Assembly (NCBI GenBank): GCA_029243845.1
Contig: JAQWRF010000389.1
Location: forward strand, 1-6,395
From: Planctomycetota bacterium
GTDB lineage: Bacteria > Planctomycetota > UBA1135
Reading direction: 5' to 3'
DNA length: 6,395 nucleotides
In this document: one piece after another, positions 1-6,367 of the stretch
Layout of the letters: each line of letters opens with the position of its first letter
How positions within the stretch are numbered: the stretch's first letter is position 1
Position numbers and translations under genes: made by a program
The notes under the pieces: generated by a model
Told to the model about the DNA's origin: nothing
Seen by the model: the letters and a program-made list of their open reading frames with translations, nothing else
Database searches by the model: none

Positions 1-1239
1 GGTGGCTGCCTGTTGGATTTGCTCGGCGGTCAACCGCTGGCAAGCCTCAGCGCGAATAGCTGGCGTTGCGTTAAGGCCTAGGACGTGATTGCCATGATAG
101 AACGAAGCCATCGCACCTGGTGAGTCGGCGAGCGCTGCTAAACCGTTTAAGCGGTTGGCCTGAGACAGCTCCATCTCGTGAGCTGTAGGGCCTTCGGTTG
201 CCAGCAAATCGATCTGCTTGAACACCTCGGCTTCTACTTCTGCCGCCGAGCTAGCGTCAATGCCAGCACTTACAGACAGGATGTGCTTGCGCCCATGCAT
301 CTGCGAGTAAATACCGTAAGCCAACGATTTTTCTTCACGCACTTTTTGGAATAGACGTCCGTGCGAGCCTCCGCCCAAAATGGAACATGCGGCGATGAGT
401 GCTTCACGGCCGGCGATTTCTTGAGGAAGATGTAAACGTAAACCAATGTGTAGCTTGGCTTGTTCCATTTCGAGATGCTCGTTCACGTGACGCAATGCGC
501 TAGGGAATTTAATAGATGGCTCGGCAAGTGCAATGACATCGCGTTGCATGTCAAACCGCTGCGCCGCCCAATGCTTGACTTTGTCGACATTTGCTGACCC
601 CGAGCAGATAATGGTTACTTCGGCACGCTGAATAATTTCGAGGCGCGCGTCTTCAAGTTGCTGCGCTGTTACTGCGGCAACGGCTTCGGAGCTTTCCCAT
701 GACAGCTTGCCGTATTCTTCATCGGCGCACATCACGCTTTTAAATCTTTCGCTAGCATACTCACCACGATCGTCTTTGCGCTCGTCCAACATGTCAAGCA
801 AGTTTTTACGTTCGCGCTCGAGATACTTAGTCTCGAAAAGCTCACCTGCGCCCTGGCCACGTAGAGGCTCAAAAAGAATACCAGTGGCGAGATCAAGGAT
901 GGGCACTAACACTTCTTCGCCAGATGGCAGAAACTGTTCACCAAGACAACTCATTTGGATGCCGACTATGTGAGATTCACAAGATCGCTCGGTGTAAAGC
1001 TCGCAAGAGGCGCCAAACAGGTTTTGCGACTCTCGAGCCAAGCTGGTTTGGTCAGGAAACTGTGCAGAGCCTTGTTCGAGAACGTCAAGTAGCAAACTGC
1101 GAGCGGCACGGCTGGCATCAAGCGGCAATTCAAACAATATTTGAACGACGCCACGCTTAAAGCGCTGGTCAGTGATGCCCAGCAATGTTACTCCGTTTGC
1201 TGGGCTATGAAATTCAGGAATGGTCTGTAAAAAAGACAT
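1..1239 (-). CDS. yfmF: Non-catalytic M16 peptidase-like protein, YmfF/YfmF type (partial, 3' end outside window)
   Basis: The frame is open from the ATG at 1239 to the left edge, giving 413 residues with no stop. Only a short C-terminal end is probably missing, since relatives are about 420-430 residues. Two M16 halves are visible. In the first (about 15-235) the zinc motif HxxEH should lie near residues 49-57, but the sequence there reads LLLDVLEQGS, so it cannot bind zinc in the usual way. LFGASCE (74-80) and the helix ERERKNLLDMLDERKDD (141-157) match the YmfF pattern. The second half carries ILGGGSHGRLFQKVREEKSLAYG (287-309, key residues G289-G291, F297, R301, E302, Y308), the conserved R/Y substrate-side motif of M16 pairs. 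In Bacillus, YmfF and its catalytic partner YmfH are linked to 5-aminopentanol modification of elongation factor P. By inference a YmfH-like gene follows to the left. There is no clear ribosome-binding site. The gene starts 25 bp from a divergent gene. Confidence 0.75.
   Translation of the reverse strand, partial: MSFLQTIPEFHSPANGVTLLGITDQRFKRGVVQILFELPLDASRAARSLLLDVLEQGSAQFPDQTSLARESQNLFGASCELYTERSCESHIVGIQMSCLGEQFLPSGEEVLVPILDLATGILFEPLRGQGAGELFETKYLERERKNLLDMLDERKDDRGEYASERFKSVMCADEEYGKLSWESSEAVAAVTAQQLEDARLEIIQRAEVTIICSGSANVDKVKHWAAQRFDMQRDVIALAEPSIKFPSALRHVNEHLEMEQAKLHIGLRLHLPQEIAGREALIAACSILGGGSHGRLFQKVREEKSLAYGIYSQMHGRKHILSVSAGIDASSAAEVEAEVFKQIDLLATEGPTAHEMELSQANRLNGLAALADSPGAMASFYHGNHVLGLNATPAIRAEACQRLTAEQIQQAAT
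1177..1205. repeat. Perfect 9-bp inverted repeat beside the divergent start region
   Basis: GCCCAGCAA at 1177-1185 is mirrored exactly by TTGCTGGGC at 1197-1205, with an 11-nt spacer. It lies in codons 12-21 of the M16-like gene and 60-88 nt upstream of the ATG at 1265 of the rightward gene. It could be an operator for the divergent pair or a hairpin early in the yfmF mRNA. A repeat of this size is expected by chance about once in a window this long if many spacer lengths are allowed, and the bases also encode a typical M16 strand, so function is uncertain. Confidence 0.35.
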
Positions 1240-1264
1240 CGGGGACGTATCCTATTACAATCAA
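1240..1264. promoter_or_regulatory. 25-bp divergent intergenic spacer with AT-rich -10-like core
   Basis: This is the only DNA between two oppositely directed start codons (1239 leftward, 1265 rightward). Its core TATTACAAT (1253-1261) reads TACAAT on the plus strand and TGTAAT on the minus strand, each five of six matches to a sigma-70 -10 box. No good -35 box pairs with the minus-strand copy, and the plus-strand pair (AAGACA at 1233, 17 nt, TACAAT) would start RNA a few bases past the ATG. It may be a shared bidirectional or leaderless promoter, or the true promoters may lie inside the neighbouring coding regions. Neither start has a Shine-Dalgarno sequence. Confidence 0.25.
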
Positions 1265-2068
1265 ATGAGCATTGCGACGCCCTTCTTGTATCTTCTTGCC
1301 AGCTTCGTTGCGCAAGACACAACCAGCAGCACTTCCACTGAGGCTGAGGCGTTGATGCGTGAAGTAGCCGCGGCACAATTTAGCGACGCAAACGCTACCC
1401 CTATGACCCGTTTTGAGGTTCAACTGTTTTTGCGTGAACGCGGCGAGCATCCACGCGAATTTGGCTTCTTGCTGAACTATGCCAGCCACCCGCAAGAAAC
1501 ATTCGAACTAGCTATCGACGATGTAGAAAGCAACACGCAGATACGAAAGGGCTTTGACGGCAAAGAATATTGGCTAAGCCAGGCAGGCGAAGAAAAGCAA
1601 ATATTATCCGGCCGAGAATTCACTGAAGATCGCCAGGCGATTGAAGATGGCCTAACGTTGAGTTCGGACTTAATGGTACTGCTCGATTTAGGACAATTCG
1701 CCGATAACAATCCGCCGACCAAGCTAACAACTAGCGATACCGGCACGCGCATTCTTGAAGGTACGATTACACGCCAGCAGCAGCTTTACACCTACCGCAT
1801 TCATCTAGACGCCGAACAAGTGCTTCCAAGCATGGTTGATTTTATCCTGTACGACGACGAGCAACAGCAAGTGCAGTTCCAACGCTTTTCGACTTTGGCG
1901 TACAAGGCTTACGCGGGGCGTCAAATCCCGCAAGTCTTATGCGAATTCGATAGCGACGACAGCAAGGCTCTACCGCAGCGCATTTACGAGATACACCACC
2001 TAAGTTGGGGGCCGCATCCATCGCCGCCTAGCGACGATAAAAAGCCTTCTCAAGGTCAACGTAACTAA
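1265..2068 (+). CDS. Probable exported protein of unknown function, possible LolA-like fold
   Basis: This 267-residue protein is not one I recognise. Residues 3-16 form a short hydrophobic stretch (IATPFLYLLASFVA), a possible signal peptide cut near A16, although no positive charge precedes it. The body has alternating strand-like segments: TRFEVQLFLRERG (48-60), FGFLLNYA (67-74), the segment around GKEYWLSQAGEEKQILSG (99-116), a helix DRQAIEDGLTLSSDLMVLLDL (122-142, key residues D122, I126, L130, L139), then LEGTITRQQQLYTYRIHLD (164-182) and VDFILYDD (191-198). A region stating whether a residue is present (GKEYWL), an oxidised-looking strand pattern and a mid-protein amphipathic helix recall LolA/LppX half-barrels, which is an inference. 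The tail after 250 is polar and rich in Pro, Ser and Lys. An in-frame ATG at 1220 would add 15 residues, including two lysines, but would overlap the divergent gene by 20 bp. I prefer 1265, where the hydrophobic segment begins. The last 41 bp overlap mutL tail to tail. Confidence 0.6.
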   Translation: MSIATPFLYLLASFVAQDTTSSTSTEAEALMREVAAAQFSDANATPMTRFEVQLFLRERGEHPREFGFLLNYASHPQETFELAIDDVESNTQIRKGFDGKEYWLSQAGEEKQILSGREFTEDRQAIEDGLTLSSDLMVLLDLGQFADNNPPTKLTTSDTGTRILEGTITRQQQLYTYRIHLDAEQVLPSMVDFILYDDEQQQVQFQRFSTLAYKAYAGRQIPQVLCEFDSDDSKALPQRIYEIHHLSWGPHPSPPSDDKKPSQGQRN

Positions 2069-3746
2069 GGAACACGCGCACCGGTCGGCCGTGGGCGCAA
2101 GTACGATCTTGCGGTAAGTCGCCGCCACGCTTTAACAGCGAACGCAACGCATCTTCGCCAACGTAATCGCCCGCCATGACCGCTGAGCGACACGACATCG
2201 AATACAACATTTCTTCTTGGATTTGCTCTGGCGATGGTGCGCGTGATTGGCTCAAAATCTCTAGCAAGTCTTCGACCAAAGATTCTGGGCGTAACTTCTT
2301 AAGACGCGCAGGTACCCCATTGATAGCCAAGGTTGTCGTGCCAAACTCAGACACATCGACACCAAGTTTGCGGAATACCGCTTTGTTGTCAACCAACGAC
2401 TGAACTTCTTCGCGACTGAGATCTACTAAAGCGGGCACTAGCAGAGGCTGCATAACCACTTCACCCTCGCGGATTTCGCGGCGCAGTTCTTCGAGATTGA
2501 CCCGTTCATGCAATGCATGTTGGTCAATAATTTCAACACCACCTTCGATTTCACGAAACAAGAAGGTGTTACGCACCGACAAAAAGTTTTGTGTGCCAAT
2601 GGTGTCATCAATGGCACCTATCGGACGTGCGTCGGCAGTTGCCAAGGGATGCTGACTATAAGCACCGCCACCTTCAGACATCGATCCGCCACCGAATTGG
2701 GCAGAGGAAGATGCTGTGTAAGCTCCGCCGACACCACCCGCCGAACGTGTCGACCAATTTGCCCCTGCCAACGATTGGCGCAAGCCGTTTACAATGCGCC
2801 CGAACACCATGCGCTCGTCACGGAAACGCACCTCCGTTTTTTGTGGATGCACATTGACATCAATGCTTTCTGGCGCCATATTCAATGCCATAAACAAAGT
2901 GGGGTAATAACCGTGCGGCACGAATTCTTTTACGCCTTCGCGCACCGCCCGCAACAAGCGCGGGTCGCGAACCCAGCGACCATTCAAGAACATGTGTACC
3001 TTACGCGCATCGCGCCGCGCGGATTCTGGCGGGCCTATACGCGCAGTGAGCTGAATGTGCTCGGAAGGCAGATCGATGCTAATCATGTCGGCGTTTAGTT
3101 TCGTGCCATAAACCGCGGCGCAGCGCGCACTGAGGTCGTCACTAGCATTTACTTTGAACACCATTTTGCCATCATGTTGCACACTGAAGCCGACACCAGA
3201 ATGCACCAAAGCCAAACGTTCAACCCAAGCAATCGCGTGACTAGCTTCCGTTGACGGGCGCTTTAAAAACTTGCGGCGCGCCGGAAGCTCGGAAAACAAA
3301 TCGCAAACCGTAATGCGCGTGCCCCTGGCGCCAGCACAATCTTGGACTGCAGATTGAGTACCAAAGTCAACACTAATCTTAGCCGCGCGTTCGGCATCGC
3401 GAGGCCACGAAATCATTTCGAGACGCGACACGGAAGCGATGGATGCCAAAGCCTCTCCGCGAAAGCCTAATGAGGCTATTGCTTGCAAGTCGGAGGCATC
3501 GCTCAATTTAGACGTAGCATGCGAAGACAAAGCTAACTGTAAATCATCGCGGGTAATACCCACACCATCGTCGCGAACCTCAATACGTCGAATGCCCCCT
3601 TCTTCGAGGATGACATCGATATGAGTTGCCCCGGCATCTAAAGAATTTTCAACAAGCTCTTTGACCACCGACGCTGGGCGCTCGACGACTTCACCGGCGG
3701 CGATTTGATCGACCACCAACCGCGGTAACTGACGAATAACACTCAT
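2028..3746 (-). CDS. mutL: DNA mismatch repair protein MutL (endonuclease type)
   Basis: MutL couples MutS mismatch recognition to strand incision. The 572-residue product is complete. The N-terminal GHKL ATPase shows QIAAGEVVERPASVVKELVE (14-33) with catalytic E30 and Mg-binding N34, DDGVGI (59-64), GFRGEAL (94-100) and RGTRITV (141-147), then the second transducer domain with NVHPQKTEVRF (298-308). A Gly/Ser-rich linker of about 60 residues (325-385) is short for the family. The C-terminal dimerisation domain has the endonuclease motif DQHA(X)2E(X)4E exactly (D408, H410, E414, E419), plus SCR (518-520) and CAHGRP (550-555), the zinc/metal-site motifs. It should therefore nick DNA itself without MutH, which explains why it differs from the E. 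coli protein. Its ATG directly follows the holA stop, implying translational coupling; a weak GAGA lies upstream inside the holA end. Its stop lies inside the end of the convergent exported-protein gene. Confidence 0.97.
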   Translation of the reverse strand: MSVIRQLPRLVVDQIAAGEVVERPASVVKELVENSLDAGATHIDVILEEGGIRRIEVRDDGVGITRDDLQLALSSHATSKLSDASDLQAIASLGFRGEALASIASVSRLEMISWPRDAERAAKISVDFGTQSAVQDCAGARGTRITVCDLFSELPARRKFLKRPSTEASHAIAWVERLALVHSGVGFSVQHDGKMVFKVNASDDLSARCAAVYGTKLNADMISIDLPSEHIQLTARIGPPESARRDARKVHMFLNGRWVRDPRLLRAVREGVKEFVPHGYYPTLFMALNMAPESIDVNVHPQKTEVRFRDERMVFGRIVNGLRQSLAGANWSTRSAGGVGGAYTASSSAQFGGGSMSEGGGAYSQHPLATADARPIGAIDDTIGTQNFLSVRNTFLFREIEGGVEIIDQHALHERVNLEELRREIREGEVVMQPLLVPALVDLSREEVQSLVDNKAVFRKLGVDVSEFGTTTLAINGVPARLKKLRPESLVEDLLEILSQSRAPSPEQIQEEMLYSMSCRSAVMAGDYVGEDALRSLLKRGGDLPQDRTCAHGRPVRVFLSYVDLEKAFYRR

Positions 3747-4877
3747 TTATTTTCTCTTTAAAACACGGAACACAAACATTTCTAGGATATGGGTGGTGTC
3801 ACGCCATCCTTCGACTTTTAAATTCTTTTCGGCTTGCAGAATTGCCGCGTTAATTTTGTTGATATGCGACGCATCACACACTGCCAACCGTTTTTGCATT
3901 TTAGAAATAACCGGTTTACTCGGACGGCTGCCCGATGCCTTGATCGCCTGTTCTAAATCAGGTGTGTGCACCATAAACTCGATAATCGCCGCTGTCTTAG
4001 TGACTTCGCTATTAACCGCCGACATCAACAGCGCAAAGGCATCGCGAATAGAAACGCGTTTGCCGCCCCAAGCACGTAATCCTTGGCGGGATATTTTAGT
4101 CAGCAACCGCAAAGCGCTAACGGAATCGCCGCTCAAAACAGAGTCGGCAAAATCGAAGGCAGAGCCCTCGGCCGAATGCGAAGCTACATCGCGTACATCT
4201 TGCTCGCCAACACTGGTTAAGCCCAGCAATGAAAAGTGATTAATCGCCTGCAGCAAATCTGCAGGACGTGAACCGGCTAATGCCACTAAACTGCCCGACG
4301 CCCCACGCTGCATCGTTATTTTTTGCAGTCGCGCCTCAGCTGCAACAAATTGTGCTGCCTCAGAAGCATCCGGCTCGGGACGCCATGGCGGCGGATCACT
4401 GTAAAGTTGTCGGAAGCGTAATTTAGTCGCTTCTTTAATCCGCGTCGCACTCAATGCCTTAACACCCTTAGACGTCGATGCACCCGTATGCACCACCATG
4501 AACTCGGGACCTTCGCCGCTCTTCGCCACTTCTAGCAAGCGCTCGGCAAGGCGTGGATATTTCGTAATCGCCTTCGCTGCGCGGCTAAATATTAGCGCCT
4601 GCCGAGTGGCAAACAAGGATTGTGAATTCAAAAAACTATCGAGGCTGTCCGCATCGAAGTCGGCCGAGCCGCCGTCGATATCTAAAATGTCGATGCCATC
4701 TTGAGTAGCTAGGTATTCGCGCGCCGCAGAAGCGACTTGCTCGCCGAACCATACCTCTTCATCGCCTTTGGGCGGCAGTATCAGCAGCAATCGTGGTAAT
4801 TTGCCATCACGCGCCAAGCCACACCACTGACGATATTCAGTGCCAGGATCAAGTTGCTTGGGGCGAGCTACGGCCAT
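3747..4877 (-). CDS. holA: DNA polymerase III subunit delta (clamp loader)
   Basis: Delta is the clamp-loader subunit that opens the beta sliding clamp for loading onto primed DNA. The 376-residue product is diverged and somewhat longer than E. coli delta (343). The best evidence is NSQSLFATRQALIF (84-97), which matches the E. coli stretch around L73/F74, the residues that wedge into the clamp; here they are L88 and F89. The preceding LPRLLLILPPKGDEEVWFGE (27-46) fits the first strand and helix of domain 1. Residues about 175-235 (LVALAGSRPADLLQAINHFS at 197-216) fit the small AAA+ lid domain, and AFDFADSVLSGDSVSALRLL (240-259) opens the C-terminal helical collar domain. That domain ends in the helix ILQAEKNLKVEGW (346-358). 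No ATPase P-loop is seen, as expected for delta. The gene lies 19 nt after the prenyltransferase stop and touches mutL. The identification rests on motif and order rather than strong overall identity. Confidence 0.85.
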   Translation of the reverse strand: MAVARPKQLDPGTEYRQWCGLARDGKLPRLLLILPPKGDEEVWFGEQVASAAREYLATQDGIDILDIDGGSADFDADSLDSFLNSQSLFATRQALIFSRAAKAITKYPRLAERLLEVAKSGEGPEFMVVHTGASTSKGVKALSATRIKEATKLRFRQLYSDPPPWRPEPDASEAAQFVAAEARLQKITMQRGASGSLVALAGSRPADLLQAINHFSLLGLTSVGEQDVRDVASHSAEGSAFDFADSVLSGDSVSALRLLTKISRQGLRAWGGKRVSIRDAFALLMSAVNSEVTKTAAIIEFMVHTPDLEQAIKASGSRPSKPVISKMQKRLAVCDASHINKINAAILQAEKNLKVEGWRDTTHILEMFVFRVLKRK

Positions 4878-4896
4878 GTGTATAGCTTAAAATCGC

Positions 4897-5757
4897 CTAA
4901 TAGTTAATGTCGGCCACTAAGCTAAGGAAATACACCATCGGCACCCAGGCGTTGACCTTAAAAAAGGCCATCGGTATTTTCTCTTTGCCATAGCGATGTA
5001 CCAAGAACAGCTCGGCAGCCAATAAAACCGCGACGAGCGCTAGGCCGAGCATTGAGATAGGTCCTGAACCTAATTGTTGATTGCCGTTACCCCATAAAAC
5101 CACGGCACTCATGAAACAAGCCATCGCAACGCACTTAGTCGCCGTCGTGCCGAATCTGGCAGGTATGGAGAAGGTGCCTTGCTGCAAGTCATGTTCAATA
5201 TCTTGAATGGCATAGAGCAAATCGAAGCCGGCAACCCACAAGCTAACGCCAGCGCCGATGATTAACGGCAGTTGCCAGTCGCCATCAAAGCTTTTGTTTA
5301 CCGCCAACCATGCGCCGGCCGGAGCCAAGCCGAGTGCGATACCTAAACCCAGATGGCACAAATACGAATAGCGCTTCAGATGTGAGTAGCCCAGTAACAC
5401 CATAAGGCACGGTAGTGACAGCCATCCACAAATTGGAGCGAGTAAAAACGCTATGCCAATAAAAGCAAAGCTGCAAAAAAGAGTAAAGCTAATCGCGTAA
5501 CGCACAGACAAAGTACCGACGACTAATTCACGGTTTGCCGTGCGCTCGTTTGATGCGTCATGATGACGATCGTGGACGCGGTTGTAAGCCATCGCTGCTG
5601 AGCGCGCGAACACCGCGGCCAACACCAGTAGCACCAAATCGACTAATGGCGGCATGCCGTTAGTAGCGATAACAGCGCCGCTGAGGGCAAAGGGTAAAGC
5701 GAAGACACTGTGCTCGAATTTAATCATGCGCAAAGTGTTGCGTAATGAACTATTCAT
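4897..5757 (-). CDS. ubiA: UbiA-superfamily polyprenyltransferase, MqnP-like
   Basis: This membrane enzyme transfers a polyprenyl chain from its diphosphate onto an aromatic ring in quinone synthesis. The 286-residue product has about eight or nine hydrophobic segments. Both Asp-rich Mg-diphosphate motifs are intact: NRVHDRHHDASN (59-70, N59, D63, D67) and DLLYAIQDIEHD (179-190, D179, D186, D190), followed by GTFSIPARFG (194-203). FEHSVFALPFAL (14-25) near the start and the second motif followed by SIPAR are typical of the 'other UbiA' group, which includes MqnP of the futalosine menaquinone pathway. A 4-hydroxybenzoate substrate for ubiquinone remains possible. I chose the ATG at 5757 because family members begin shortly before FEHSVFALP. 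An upstream in-frame ATG at 5826 would add 23 polar residues lying entirely in ubiX. With the chosen start, the ATG overlaps the ubiX end by 8 bp, a usual coupling arrangement. Confidence 0.9.
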   Translation of the reverse strand: MNSSLRNTLRMIKFEHSVFALPFALSGAVIATNGMPPLVDLVLLVLAAVFARSAAMAYNRVHDRHHDASNERTANRELVVGTLSVRYAISFTLFCSFAFIGIAFLLAPICGWLSLPCLMVLLGYSHLKRYSYLCHLGLGIALGLAPAGAWLAVNKSFDGDWQLPLIIGAGVSLWVAGFDLLYAIQDIEHDLQQGTFSIPARFGTTATKCVAMACFMSAVVLWGNGNQQLGSGPISMLGLALVAVLLAAELFLVHRYGKEKIPMAFFKVNAWVPMVYFLSLVADINY

Positions 5758-6367
5758 CCGTTGCAGAGCCTGTCCACGGGCCAACAGTTGATTGCGGAAT
5801 ATCACATACTCCCAATATTTTGGCACACACCTGATCGACTAATTGCTCAATGCTTTGTGGGCGGTGATAAAAACCTGGGCTAGCGGGCAAGATGGTTGCT
5901 CCTGCCCACGCCAAGCGCGACATGTGATCTAAGTGAGTCCGTGACAGTGGAGTTTCTCGCGGTACTATCACTAATTTACGCTGTTCTTTGAGCGCTACCT
6001 GCGCGCTGCGTTCAATCAAGTTCGCCGCACTACCGCAACTGATACCCGCCAACGTTGAAAGCGAGCATGGCAGCACAATAACCGCCTCGCCAAGGCCACT
6101 GCCAGATGCAGGACGTGCGCCGATGTCATCGTGCGCATGCACTGTCACTAGAGCATGGGTCGCTAGGTCGGGAAGCAAGACAGTTAAATCGCCATCAAAA
6201 TAGATGTCGCATTCTTCTACCAACACACGCCGCGCCGCATTGGAATAAATCAGTTCGACCTCGATATCAGAGGCGACAAGCATTTGTAAGCAACGCACTG
6301 CGTAGATTGCTCCGCTCGCCCCGCTGACAGCAAGAACAACTCGGCGTGGTGGACTAGTGTTTTCCAT
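5750..6367 (-). CDS. ubiX: UbiX-family flavin prenyltransferase
   Basis: UbiX joins dimethylallyl phosphate to FMN, making the prenylated FMN cofactor that UbiD-type decarboxylases need in quinone synthesis. The 205-residue product has the usual length and a flavodoxin-like start VVLAVSGASGAIYAVRCL (10-27), with S18 at the phosphate site. The core includes ASGSGLGEAVIVLPCSLSTL (87-106), NLIER (116-120), ALKEQRKLVIVPRETPLS (125-142, K127, R137, E138) and ILPASPGFYHRPQS (159-172, Y167). Compared from memory with Pseudomonas UbiX, S15, E49, R122, K129, R139 and Y169 are all kept (here S18, E52, R120, K127, R137, Y167), but R185 appears as K183. The frame remains open upstream of 6367 to the window edge. 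I keep this ATG because few residues then precede the conserved strand. No Shine-Dalgarno is seen. It overlaps ubiA, its pathway partner, by 8 bp. Confidence 0.94.
   Translation of the reverse strand: MENTSPPRRVVLAVSGASGAIYAVRCLQMLVASDIEVELIYSNAARRVLVEECDIYFDGDLTVLLPDLATHALVTVHAHDDIGARPASGSGLGEAVIVLPCSLSTLAGISCGSAANLIERSAQVALKEQRKLVIVPRETPLSRTHLDHMSRLAWAGATILPASPGFYHRPQSIEQLVDQVCAKILGVCDIPQSTVGPWTGSATDE

Noticed and set aside
707..1160. Two overlapping plus-strand open frames (707-973 and 924-1160)
   Set aside because: Both lie opposite the M16-like gene, whose minus-strand frame is open for 413 codons and shows family motifs.
1220..1264. Upstream ATG at 1220 as start of the exported-protein gene
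   Set aside because: It would overlap the divergent start by 20 bp, and the AGGA before it touches the ATG with no spacing. The hydrophobic segment begins at the ATG at 1265. It is not excluded, since it would add two lysines before the signal-like stretch.
2076..2098. Imperfect GC-rich hairpin after the stop of the exported-protein gene, considered as a terminator
   Set aside because: The stem has only four clean outer pairs (GCGC with GCGC) plus mismatches, no T-run follows, and the bases encode the conserved CAHGRP motif of MutL.
2508..3098. A 196-codon plus-strand open frame opposite mutL
   Set aside because: It lies antisense to conserved MutL domains, has a Cys/His/Arg-rich composition typical of a shadow frame, and resembles no family.
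1177..4222. GCCCAGCAATG found at both 1177 and about 4210, considered as a dispersed repeat
   Set aside because: Both copies encode Leu-Leu-Gly in unrelated proteins on the same strand; two copies of 11 bp with no shared flanks are likely coincidence.
3793..4239. A 148-codon plus-strand open frame opposite holA
   Set aside because: It is antisense to the C-terminal half of holA, with no start signal and a shadow-like Ser/Ala-rich product.
5642..5664. Near-palindrome ACTAA-TGG-CGGCATGCCG-TTAGT inside ubiA
   Set aside because: It is broken by a 3-base insertion, lies in the coding sequence for an early loop of the prenyltransferase, and is not near any start codon. Chance is the simplest explanation.
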